Shown: one piece after another, positions 9,157-17,195 of the stretch
Numbering within the stretch: position 1 is the first letter of the stretch
Layout: each line of letters opens with the position of its first letter
Assembly (NCBI RefSeq): GCF_018402175.1
Contig: NZ_JAGYJK010000009.1
Location: 1 to 64,000 of the forward strand
Reading direction: 5' to 3'
From: Yoonia sp.
GTDB lineage: Bacteria; Pseudomonadota; Alphaproteobacteria; Rhodobacterales; Rhodobacteraceae
Length of the DNA stretch: 64,000 nucleotides
Notes under the pieces: model-generated
What the model saw: only the letters and a program-made list of their open reading frames with translations
Told to the model about the DNA's origin: nothing
Database searches by the model: none
Position numbers and translations under genes: made by a program

Positions 9157-9648
9157 CTATTTGCTGTTGCCAGCGGCCAGCTTTGCAATGTTCGGCATGC
9201 CGGACTTTACCTGCCGCGTGGCAAAATAGGTCATGTAGCGGTCAATGCCGAGATCTTCAGCCAGGAACTCTTCCATAAGACTTTGAAATGCCGACAGACT
9301 TGGGCTGATCACTTCCATGATATAATCGACCCCGCCACCTGTGGCGATGCAATCAATAATCTCATCGCGACTGGTTATGAACGCCTCAAAGCGATCAAAG
9401 TCGGCCTTCCTGTGGCGGCTGAGAGAAACAGTCACGATGACCTTTGCGAAATCAGCCAGCTGTCCCAGCGCAATGTCGGCATGATAGCCACGGATGTATC
9501 CCGCCGCCTTCAACCGACTTAGCCGCGCCAAGCAAGGCGTCGCCGAAAGGCTGCAAATCTCGGCCAACCGAGCCTTGCTCAATTGTCCGTGTTTTTGAAG
9601 CGCACCGAGAATGCGGATGTCTGCGGCATCAAGCGCAAGTCGTTTCAT
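9157..9648 (-). CDS. Lrp/AsnC family transcriptional regulator
   Basis: DNA-binding feast/famine regulator of 163 residues from the ATG at 9648; an in-frame TTG at 9675 is less likely. The N-terminal winged HTH begins LDAADIRILGALQKHG and includes RLAEICSLSATPCLARLSRL. The C-terminal half is a RAM-type ligand-binding domain with the GGGVDYIMEV segment. It lies upstream of, and on the same strand as, the DmdA-like cluster with a 163-bp gap, so it is a good candidate for the local regulator responding to a small-molecule effector. Confidence 0.88.
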   Translation of the reverse strand: MKRLALDAADIRILGALQKHGQLSKARLAEICSLSATPCLARLSRLKAAGYIRGYHADIALGQLADFAKVIVTVSLSRHRKADFDRFEAFITSRDEIIDCIATGGGVDYIMEVISPSLSAFQSLMEEFLAEDLGIDRYMTYFATRQVKSGMPNIAKLAAGNSK

Positions 9649-9865
9649 TTCAGGTATCCATACGTTCTCGGCCAAGGGAAGATTGCGTTTCTTGCGCTAT
9701 CGTAACCTTGACCATGTTGATAAAAGGCCCGTTTTACGACAAATATCAACGTTTTAACGCCCAACAGACAAGCGTCACTGGAAAATCATTATGATCCGCT
9801 GGATCCAGAGGTCAAACGCGCGCACGGCAGCGCGCCACTAAATACTCTGCGAAGGGGCGATGGTA

Positions 9866-10414
9866 TTATTGCGCGCTCATACCATCGTGATAACTTGTAT
9901 CAAGAAACTCATCGATGATCACACTCATCAGTTCCGTCTTGGATCCGACCCCGATCTTGCGGAAAATCGAAGTCGACTGTGCCTTGATGGTCCCTTGTGC
10001 GGTATTCCGAGCGGCGGCAATGTCCGCGACGCTAAGACCGCGAATGATGAGCAAAGTGACATCACGTTCCGCCGCAGTCAGGCTCCATTCTTTGAATTTG
10101 TCGCGCAAGACTTCGTCGAAGTTTCCGCGCAGCATGTGGATCGTTTCCTTGCTCGATTCTGCCTCTCCTTGCAGAAGGCGCAAATACTGCCGGAGCGTGA
10201 TCACCGCATATCCCAGCCCAAATACCGCAACGGTTTCAAAGATCAGGTGAACCAATTCTACCGATGCAAAAGACGCGCCCGCAAGGCGATGCGCTGCTAC
10301 ATCGGCAACCACATCAAACCCAAAGAACGCCATGCAGGACAGAAGAACTGCCATCCCCAGAAAAACCTCCCGCCGTCTTGCAGCGCGGCGGCCTGACATC
10401 GGCGATCTGGGCAT
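9866..10414 (-). CDS. Membrane-anchored LuxR-type HTH regulator
   Basis: 182-residue protein with two N-terminal hydrophobic helices (near VFLGMAVLLSCMAFFGF and LIFETVAVFGLGYAVI) and a C-terminal LuxR/GerE HTH (LTAAERDVTLLIIRGLSVADIA, then the QGTIKAQSTSIFRKIGV recognition region). The ATG at 10414 is preferred over an upstream TTG. It has no phosphorylation domain, so signal input would come from the membrane part. It is divergent from the gene for an exported Asp-rich protein, with a 198-bp shared promoter region. I infer, but cannot show, that it regulates that gene. Confidence 0.8.
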   Translation of the reverse strand: MPRSPMSGRRAARRREVFLGMAVLLSCMAFFGFDVVADVAAHRLAGASFASVELVHLIFETVAVFGLGYAVITLRQYLRLLQGEAESSKETIHMLRGNFDEVLRDKFKEWSLTAAERDVTLLIIRGLSVADIAAARNTAQGTIKAQSTSIFRKIGVGSKTELMSVIIDEFLDTSYHDGMSAQ

Positions 10415-10612
10415 TATGTCCAATTTTTTGGGCCTTTTCTGCTTTGTATGACTTTAGTTTATGTTGGCAAAGCAGGCCCTATGCAAGCCTGCGTCCAATA
10501 GGAACGTATCCTAGCTTCGATCATCTTAGCCCCATCGCCAAGCCTGAGTTGACAGATAGCAGACGGCTCGGCGTGAACAATGAATCCAACATCCGACGTA
10601 AAGGGATCGAAA

Positions 10613-11128
10613 ATGACGAAACTGAAAATGACCTCCGCCCTATTTTCATTCGCGATGATGGCAAGCCCAGCGATTGCACAAGACTTTGTGGATGCCAAGA
10701 TTCAAGAATTGTTTGCCCAAGGCTATACACATTTCGAGGTGTCGCGCGGCTTTCTACGCACCGAAATTGAAGCCTATGGACCGAGCTTTAGCAAGCTGGA
10801 AGTCAGACTGTCCAACGCTGACGGCTCTGTTGTCAGCCAACGATCTGAAACCGAAAGCCAGACCGAATATGAAGAGAATATTCGCGAGATTGCTCGGCGA
10901 AACAGCAATGTCAGGGAAGATCGCGATGACAACGATGAAAATAATCGTGATGATGACCGCGGCGACGACCAGAATGACGACCGCTATGATGGCCGCGATG
11001 ACGATCGGAATGACGACGGGAATGACGACGGGAATGATGATCGTGACGATGACCGGAATGACGATTATGATAATGATCGGAATGACGATTCTGATGATGA
11101 CCGGAATGACGATCGTGACGATGACTGA
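10613..11128 (+). CDS. Exported PepSY-like protein with Asp-rich repeat tail
   Basis: 171-residue protein starting at an ATG with an AAGGGA ribosome-binding site 6 nt upstream. A signal peptide (hydrophobic ALFSFAMMAS core, cleavage near AIA-QD) is followed by a short domain of about 65 residues, starting at DAKIQELFAQGYTHFEVSRG, that resembles a PepSY-type fold. From about residue 102 to the end the protein is almost only Asp, Asn, Arg and Gly in repeats such as DDRNDD. Such a tail would be disordered and very acidic and could bind Ca2+ or other cations in the periplasm. Divergent from the membrane LuxR-type regulator. Function unknown. Confidence 0.75.
   Translation: MTKLKMTSALFSFAMMASPAIAQDFVDAKIQELFAQGYTHFEVSRGFLRTEIEAYGPSFSKLEVRLSNADGSVVSQRSETESQTEYEENIREIARRNSNVREDRDDNDENNRDDDRGDDQNDDRYDGRDDDRNDDGNDDGNDDRDDDRNDDYDNDRNDDSDDDRNDDRDDD
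10916..11126 (+). repeat. Degenerate in-frame tandem repeat encoding Asp-rich tail
   Basis: Short GAT/GAC-rich units built around a core such as GACCGGAATGACGAT recur with in-frame spacing and encode D-D-R-N-D-D type blocks. Unit spacing is irregular (about 12-24 nt), which suggests slippage-driven expansion and contraction that preserves the frame. Confidence 0.8.
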
Positions 11129-11493
11129 TTTCTAAACGGCCAGCGCTTTCCAGTAGCCAAAAACCTTACGGAAGGTGATCGTGGCAAAACGCATCCGCGC
11201 GGTCATCGCTGCCTGAATCGCTTGCTTCGTGTTTGTCAGAGACCATCACATCAATGAAAAACGTTGGTCTCTGACAGAATACAAATTTCCAAATCACCCG
11301 TCACCTGCGATCCGTGCGTAACATGCACGGGGTTTTCACACATCAGGCCGAATGTGAAACGCAGGCGGCGGGTGCGATCATGGCCATCGCAACAGCCATG
11401 CTCGATCCAGATGTCATGGCCCGTTCGATAATATCGGGCTGCTTCAGGTCAGTGGCCAAGATAAAGCCCGCACCTGTGAAAATACCGGATGTC
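11129..11493. other. Intergenic region without gene
   Basis: 365 bp between the convergent Asp-rich protein gene and the IlvD-type dehydratase gene. The only structure I see is the inverted repeat at 11234-11276. No ribosome-binding site or recognisable coding sequence is evident. Confidence 0.5.
11234..11276. repeat. 12-bp perfect inverted repeat, possible terminator
   Basis: TGTCAGAGACCA at 11234-11245 is exactly repeated in inverse at 11265-11276 with a 19-nt spacer. It lies between convergent genes, so an RNA hairpin acting as a terminator is plausible. There is no good T-tract after it, and a protein-binding site is an alternative. Confidence 0.5.
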
Positions 11494-13344
11494 TCAGGTC
11501 CGAAACTTGTTATGTGGGACAAAGCCGGATGGCGTGGCGTCACGGGGATTGCGGACCCAGACAGTGCGATGCGGGTGCAAACCCGCCCCGTTGATCGCCG
11601 GGACCGCCATATGCCGTGCGCGTTGCAACAAGCGTGTGTCAGCGGCAGGCAAACTGGGGTGAAAGCCCCCATTGCTTGCGACTGCGTCATCCCAAGCGCG
11701 CTTGCGCGCAGCGAGAATGTCCGGATCATTCAACGGCGTGCAGTTGATCTGATTAATATTGAGATCAACCAGGATTTCGTCGCCATTTTCGACAAATGCA
11801 ATCGGTCCGCCGAGCGCGGCTTCAGGCCCGACATGGCCGATTACCAAACCAATCGAGCCGCCAGAGAACCGTGCATCGGTCATCAGTGCGACAACAATAC
11901 CGCGCTCGCGGCATAATGTTGTAATGCGTGCGGTCGGATCCAGCATTTCAGGCATCCCCGGTGCGCCGCTTGGGCCTTCATATCGGACAATGATCATATC
12001 GTTGTCCTGCAATACCTCAGGGGTCTGGTCCAACAGATCCAACAGGGATTGCTGACCGTCAAACACGCGGGCCTTGCCGCGGAACAGGTTGTTTTCCAGC
12101 CCACCTTCGACGCCAGCCAGCTTCAGGATTGCGGAAAAGTCAGGTGACAGGTTGCCGCCAAGCATCCGCAGACCACCTGTCGGCTTGAATGGGGCTTTTA
12201 CGGAATAAATGACATCGCCATCGGCCTGTTTTGCACCAAGACGGGCGACCTGTTCAGCCAATGTTTCACCTGTACAGGTCATTGTTTCGCCGTTCAGCAG
12301 ACCCGCTTCAAGCAATTCGCGCACGATCACCTGCACACCGCCGACCTGATCAATATCGACCATGGAATATTTGCCATAAGGCCGTGCATTGGTCAGGACC
12401 GGAACAACATGTTGCGACAGGTGATTAAACTCCTCCGGCGTCATGATGTCTTTCCAAAATTCGGCAAAGCCTGCGGCGCGGGCAATCTCTGGCGCGTGCA
12501 ACAGCGCGTTGGTTGACCCGCCGATCGCCATCGCGACAATCGTTGCATTGCGCAAGGAATCCCGCCCAACGATATCGCGGGGCCTGAGATCCGTTTCGAT
12601 CATCTTGGCCAGCAACGTTACCAGTTCATTGGGGAACTCTGTCAACCGGCGTGCATCATCGGACGGTGGTGCCACCATGTGCAATGGCTGCATGCCAAGC
12701 ACACCAATAAAGGTTTGCATGGTGTTGTATGTGAACATACCGCCACAGCTGCCAAAGCCGGGGCACGCATGACAGGCGATGTGATGGCGATATTCAGGGT
12801 CTGGATGCCCTGCTGCCTGAAAAGCGGTAACGATATCCAGTTTTTCGCCGGTTTTGGGATCAACACCGGGATGAATTGGACCGTCAGACATGATGATCGA
12901 CGGCAGGTTATGTTCAAGCATCGCTGCAAGCGTGCCGACAGGTGGTTTGTCGCATGCAACAACCGCAATTGTGCCTGCCAGTCCGGTCGCGCTGAAATGT
13001 TCACACAATGCGTCTTGGGTGACTTCGCGTCCGATCAGCGAGTAGCGCATTTCCGGTGTGCCATTGCGCATGCCATCTGATGTCGCGATGGTGAATTCCG
13101 GCTGAACCAACCTGAACCGAAGCTGATCTGGCCCCGTTCCGATCCGTGACCGAAAGGCTTCGTGGATCGCCTCGACCTTAGCCGCAACCCCCAGATAGCA
13201 TTGGCTATCGCCTTTGGTCCCAACGACGCCCACCGACGGCTCATGAATAAGAGCCGGGTCAGTGCCGATTTCTTTGGCAAGGCCAAGTGTTTGGGTGGAT
13301 CGCCCGGGGTGACGATCAATCAGAACTGCGTTTGGGTTGGTCAA
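11494..13344 (-). CDS. IlvD/Edd family dehydratase (dihydroxy-acid dehydratase-like)
   Basis: Fe-S-dependent dehydratase of 616 residues. The family includes dihydroxy-acid dehydratase (branched-chain amino-acid synthesis) and sugar-acid dehydratases. Candidate cluster cysteines are C49 (GDSQC), C131 (ACDKPPVG) and C200 (FGSCGGMFTYNTM). The CDK motif and the FGSCGGM context are more IlvD-like than Edd-like. The start is TTG at 13344, supported by AAAGAGG at proper spacing; no ATG lies nearby. The gene is isolated from other ilv genes, so a sugar-acid substrate is an alternative. Confidence 0.85.
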   Translation of the reverse strand: MTNPNAVLIDRHPGRSTQTLGLAKEIGTDPALIHEPSVGVVGTKGDSQCYLGVAAKVEAIHEAFRSRIGTGPDQLRFRLVQPEFTIATSDGMRNGTPEMRYSLIGREVTQDALCEHFSATGLAGTIAVVACDKPPVGTLAAMLEHNLPSIIMSDGPIHPGVDPKTGEKLDIVTAFQAAGHPDPEYRHHIACHACPGFGSCGGMFTYNTMQTFIGVLGMQPLHMVAPPSDDARRLTEFPNELVTLLAKMIETDLRPRDIVGRDSLRNATIVAMAIGGSTNALLHAPEIARAAGFAEFWKDIMTPEEFNHLSQHVVPVLTNARPYGKYSMVDIDQVGGVQVIVRELLEAGLLNGETMTCTGETLAEQVARLGAKQADGDVIYSVKAPFKPTGGLRMLGGNLSPDFSAILKLAGVEGGLENNLFRGKARVFDGQQSLLDLLDQTPEVLQDNDMIIVRYEGPSGAPGMPEMLDPTARITTLCRERGIVVALMTDARFSGGSIGLVIGHVGPEAALGGPIAFVENGDEILVDLNINQINCTPLNDPDILAARKRAWDDAVASNGGFHPSLPAADTRLLQRARHMAVPAINGAGLHPHRTVWVRNPRDATPSGFVPHNKFRT

Positions 13345-13717
13345 TGCGGCCTCTTTCCAGTTTTTTTTGCTGAGGGATTCAACCGTCAGCGCACAATAAG
13401 TGAATCAAAGTATACCTTATTTAAACGTAAAGCTTGAAACTGACCACCACCATCAAGTTCCGCTGCGGCATGATGCCCGCCGGCTTTGCGCGACAATCGG
13501 CGATGCGGCTGCAGGCCCGCGCAGGTTTGGGTCTTGCTATTGCGGCACCGTGATCGTGGCTGATGAACTGGCCAGCGGGATGTTGGCAACCGCTGAAAGA
13601 AACGCATGATGCAAACGTGGCTGCTGGTGCCGACGACACTCAACCGTGTTTTGCGAATACCATCACCAATCGCACTTCCGACTGGACGCATATGAAACGA
13701 CATCCTAAGCGTAATGC
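13345..13717. other. Intergenic region between divergent genes
   Basis: 373 bp separating the IlvD-type dehydratase and the DMT transporter. The left part is AT-rich (around 13395-13430) and probably contains the dehydratase promoter. The middle contains the possible LysR remnant described separately. Confidence 0.5.
13440..13609 (+). pseudogene. Possible LysR-type regulator C-terminal remnant
   Basis: If one base is added near 13548, this stretch reads through as ...QARAGLGLAIAAP-VIVADELASGMLAT... This resembles the end of LysR/GcvA-type effector domains, where an AGxGIA turn is followed by a VADELASGRLV strand. No HTH or upstream domain is present. It may be a decayed regulator fragment, or the resemblance may be chance; support is weak. 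Confidence 0.3.
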
Positions 13718-14665
13718 ATGACTGACACTTCCTTATCAACGCCATCCACGGACCGCATCCTTGCAGGCGTTGCCCTCATGTTGGGGTTTTGCCTGACGGC
13801 GCCATTATTGGATGTCGCGGCAAAGCTGGCAGCAGATAGCGTACCGGTCGGACAAATCACCGCTGCGCGCTTTATCGGGCAATGCGGGCTGATGGCGCCG
13901 TTTGTCTGGATCATGGGGCTGTCGTTGCGGGTTGCACACGGCCTATGGCTCGCGCTGGTCTTTCGCGCGGCGCTTTTGCTGGTCTCGACCTTTTGCTTTA
14001 TCGCCGCCATCAGCGTCATGCCACTGGCCGATGCGCTGGCGATCGTGTTCGTGGCACCCTTCATCGTGCTGCTAGTTGGGAAATATTATTTTGGCGAAGA
14101 TGTCGGGCCGCGCCGTGTCTGGGCCGCATTGGTCGGATTTATCGGCGTGTTACTGGTCATTCAGCCAAGCTTTGCGGCATTTGGTGCGGTGGCCTTGTTT
14201 CCCCTCGGCACAGCTGTGGGGTTTGCGTTCTACATCCTTGTAACGCGCGGACTTTCACGCCGGATGCATCCTGTGACGTTGCAATTCCACACTGGCCTGA
14301 TCGCTAGCCTGATGTGCTTGCCAGTGATGGTGCTGGCCCAAGGAACAGGATCACCACTGCTTGATCCGGTCTGGCCCGAAGGGATTGCATGGCTTTGGCT
14401 GTTCGGGGTCGGGTTCTTTGCGACGATCAGCCATATCATGATGACCTATGCACTGTCATTGGCACCATCGGCGACGCTGGCCCCTTTGCAATATCTGGAA
14501 CTGCCGGTGGCCACTTTGCTGGGCTATCTGGTGTTCAGCGATTTCCCCAATACTCTGACGCTGACCGGCATCACGATCATCATCGGCGCGGGCCTGTATA
14601 TGATCCATCGTGAAAGGGTCACCGCCAGTCAATTGGTAAGCGCGCGCGCAGCACCACCGATCTGA
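13718..14665 (+). CDS. DMT superfamily transporter (EamA family)
   Basis: 315-residue inner-membrane protein with about ten hydrophobic helices arranged as two EamA repeats. One repeat ends near LVGFIGVLLVIQPSF, and the second near LVFSDFPNTLTLTGITIIIGAGLYMIHRE, which is the characteristic end of this family. Members export or import metabolites such as amino acids and nucleosides. No substrate can be assigned. The ribosome-binding site is weak. Divergent from the dehydratase gene and convergent with the downstream methyltransferase gene. Confidence 0.88.
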   Translation: MTDTSLSTPSTDRILAGVALMLGFCLTAPLLDVAAKLAADSVPVGQITAARFIGQCGLMAPFVWIMGLSLRVAHGLWLALVFRAALLLVSTFCFIAAISVMPLADALAIVFVAPFIVLLVGKYYFGEDVGPRRVWAALVGFIGVLLVIQPSFAAFGAVALFPLGTAVGFAFYILVTRGLSRRMHPVTLQFHTGLIASLMCLPVMVLAQGTGSPLLDPVWPEGIAWLWLFGVGFFATISHIMMTYALSLAPSATLAPLQYLELPVATLLGYLVFSDFPNTLTLTGITIIIGAGLYMIHRERVTASQLVSARAAPPI

Positions 14666-14759
14666 CAAGGCACTCGTCTGTTTGGGGTCAGGCAGGTTGT
14701 GGCAATGGGTGATGGGCGCTGTGCATGCTGAACAGCCCCGATCAACGGGCAGGCGCCAA

Positions 14760-15374
14760 TCAGTTGACCCTGCGAAACAGGCTGTATTGAAACGACTGCG
14801 GATTGCCCCAAGGGGTCTGATGCACATAAAATTGATGGGCCATAAGCGAAAAGTCTGACCCCAAGGTCTGTGCAAGGGTGGTCGGACTGTACCGCGCGAC
14901 CGCAAGACCGCTGCATTTTTCCGGGCCATCCATTGCAAAAGTTGCAATGATCACATGTCCGTCTGGAACGATGCTTTGCGACAGCCGCTGCAAATAGGCA
15001 ATCCGGTCCTCAGGATTGACAAGGAAGTGAAACACAGCACGATCATGCCAGATGTCGTAAACCTGTGTTGGTTCCCATTTGGTGATATCCTCGACGATCC
15101 ATTTCACGGATTTTTCGCGCTCTCCTAGCCGGGCGCGGGCGGCGGCTAGCGCGCTTTCTGACAGATCCAGCGCCGAAAGATCACGCATGCCAAGATCTAG
15201 CAGCCGTTCCATCACGCGAGACGTTCCCGCCCCGATATCGATGACGGCGGAGCCGGTATTCAGACCCGCCTTTCTCATCAAGTTGATTGCAACAGAGGGA
15301 TCATCCTGATGCCAACTCAACTCAGTCTCAGTCTTTGTGGTATAGACCTCGTTCCAATGATCAGTGTTGCTCAT
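14760..15374 (-). CDS. Class I SAM-dependent methyltransferase
   Basis: 204-residue Rossmann-fold methyltransferase. The SAM-binding motif I reads VIDIGAGTSR at about residues 44-53. Motif II has an acidic residue in ALDLSESAL, and a later strand contains DIWHDRAVFHFL. The N-terminal DHWNEVYTTK start is typical of small TehB/thiopurine-type methyltransferases. Substrate unknown. Located 124 bp from the peroxiredoxin gene on the same strand. Confidence 0.85.
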   Translation of the reverse strand: MSNTDHWNEVYTTKTETELSWHQDDPSVAINLMRKAGLNTGSAVIDIGAGTSRVMERLLDLGMRDLSALDLSESALAAARARLGEREKSVKWIVEDITKWEPTQVYDIWHDRAVFHFLVNPEDRIAYLQRLSQSIVPDGHVIIATFAMDGPEKCSGLAVARYSPTTLAQTLGSDFSLMAHQFYVHQTPWGNPQSFQYSLFRRVN

Positions 15375-15498
15375 GCCAATTCCACATTCTGGTTCAGCCT
15401 AACCCAAATCCAGACGGCATCAAAGTCCGCGCAGGTGTTGCAGCATGGATCGTCGCAACCGATCATCCTAGCGAAACTGCGGACTACGATCATGCCGG

Positions 15499-16032
15499 TC
15501 AAACGGAACTGTTTTGCAGGTAGTCCAGCATCGTTTCTGCCGACGAAACCGCCATCGGCACGCCGGGTGGATTGTCACGCAGCCCCGGCTCGGCGAATAG
15601 TTTTGTGATCTCACCATTCTCGACCAGCATGGAATAGCGCCAGCTGCGCATGCCCATACCTTGCGCAGACCGGTCCACCAGCATGCCCATCTTGCGCGTG
15701 AACTCTCCATTGCCATCGGGCAGCATGAACACACGCTGGATATTCTGGGATTTGGCCCATTGGAACATGACGAAAGCATCGTTGACAGCCACGCAGACAA
15801 CGCTGTCCACGCCTTGTGCCACGAAGGCATCATAGAGCCGTTCATACCCTGGCAGGTGGCTTTCCGAGCAGGCTGGGGTAAAGGCACCGGGCAAGGCAAA
15901 GACCACAACACGTTTTCCAGCGAACACATCACTGGTCGAAAGCTGTTTCCATTCAAACGGATTGTCGCCGGCAAGATCGGGGTTGCGCACACGCGTATGG
16001 AATACGGCATCCGGCACTGATTGTGGGGTCAT
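15499..16032 (-). CDS. Peroxiredoxin, Prx5 type
   Basis: Thiol peroxidase of 177 residues that reduces H2O2 or alkyl hydroperoxides. The active-site motif PGAFTPACSESHLPGY places the peroxidatic cysteine at residue 55 and is diagnostic for the Prx5 (AhpC/TSA-like, glutaredoxin-dependent) group. No fused glutaredoxin domain is present, and no clear resolving cysteine is seen, as in atypical or 1-Cys members. The 184 bp upstream should contain its promoter. Cytosolic antioxidant role inferred from family. Confidence 0.92.
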   Translation of the reverse strand: MTPQSVPDAVFHTRVRNPDLAGDNPFEWKQLSTSDVFAGKRVVVFALPGAFTPACSESHLPGYERLYDAFVAQGVDSVVCVAVNDAFVMFQWAKSQNIQRVFMLPDGNGEFTRKMGMLVDRSAQGMGMRSWRYSMLVENGEITKLFAEPGLRDNPPGVPMAVSSAETMLDYLQNSSV

Positions 16033-16216
16033 TTTGTATTGCTCCGCATCAGGTCATTCGCCCTGATTGATACTGTTGTTGAACAAATAGACAACCCCGC
16101 CGCTGCGCCATCGTCGGTCAAGACCGGGTTTGGCCCTGTGTCGGTTCGGCCGGCTTGCCTGATCGCGCGCGACGCGGCCAAGAAGATGGCCACGAAACGG
16201 AACGCGTGCCTGTGGA

Positions 16217-17195
16217 TCAAAGCGTCAAAACAGAGCTTCCGGTTGTTGTGCGCGCTTCCATCTCGCGATGCGCCTGCGCGACGTTTTCAAATGCGAAATC
16301 TTGCCCGATGTGGATTTTGATTTTGCCGCTCTCAACCATGTCGAACAGATGCGATGCCATCGACTGGCACTTTTCACGTTCCGCGATATGCATGAAAATC
16401 GTTGGCCGGGTCAGTTGCAGACAACCCTTGGCCCCCAGAATACCCAGATCGAACGGCGGCACCTTGCCCGAGGCATTGCCATAGCTGATCATCATGCCAA
16501 CGGGCCGCAGACAGTCCAGTGATCCCTCGAACGTGGACTTGCCGATTGAATCCATGACAGCGTCAACGCCGCGCCCGTCGGTGATGTCGCGCACGCGGGC
16601 AACGAAATCCTCTGTCTCGTAATTGATGACTTCTGACGCGCCATAGTCGCGGGCCAGTGCGCATTTTTCATCGCTGCCAGCGGTGCCAATCAGCCGGATC
16701 CCAAGCGCCCGCGCCCATTGGCAGGCAATCAGGCCGACCCCCCGCCGCGGCGTGAAACAGGACAGTATCGCCCGCCTTCAGCGGCACGGTACGGTGGAAC
16801 AGGTATTCCACCGTCAGCCCCTGCAACATCATTGCCGCACCGGTGCGAAAATCGATGCTATCGGGCAAACGGCACACTTGTGTGGCTTTCATCACCCGCA
16901 GATCGCAATAGGCACCCGGCGGCGCCGCGGCATAGGCCACGCGATCCCCTGGTGACAGATGCGTGACGTCAGCGCCAACAGCCTCGACCACGCCGGCCCC
17001 TTCCATCCCAAGGGCGTGCGGCAGCGCAAGTGGATACACACCGGATCGCTGATAGATATCGATATAGTTCAACCCGCAGGCATGATGCCTGATGCGCACT
17101 TCGCCTGGTCCCGGATCGCCAACCGGACGTTCGACGATTTTCATCACCTCGGGGCCTCCGGGGGCGTCAAAGACAACGGTTCTTGATGTGGTCAT
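16217..17195 (-). pseudogene. qor: Quinone oxidoreductase (QOR), interrupted by a frameshift
   Basis: Zinc-independent MDR-family NADPH:quinone oxidoreductase. The N-terminal half (17195 to about 16745) has the GroES-like fold with HALGMEGAGVVEAVG. The nucleotide-binding half continues in a second frame from the motif HAAAGGVGL through IACQWARALG to the end. The break lies in the C-run at 16738-16743. Six G are read on the coding strand, and restoring eight gives the exact family motif AAAGGVGL and 326 residues. The gene overlaps the matB stop by 4 bp (ATGA) at the end of the malonate operon. The break is likely a sequencing error, but true decay cannot be excluded. Confidence 0.85.

Noticed and set aside
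10916-11126. Possible CRISPR array
   Set aside because: Repeats are short, degenerate, lack unique spacers of constant length and are in frame within a coding sequence.
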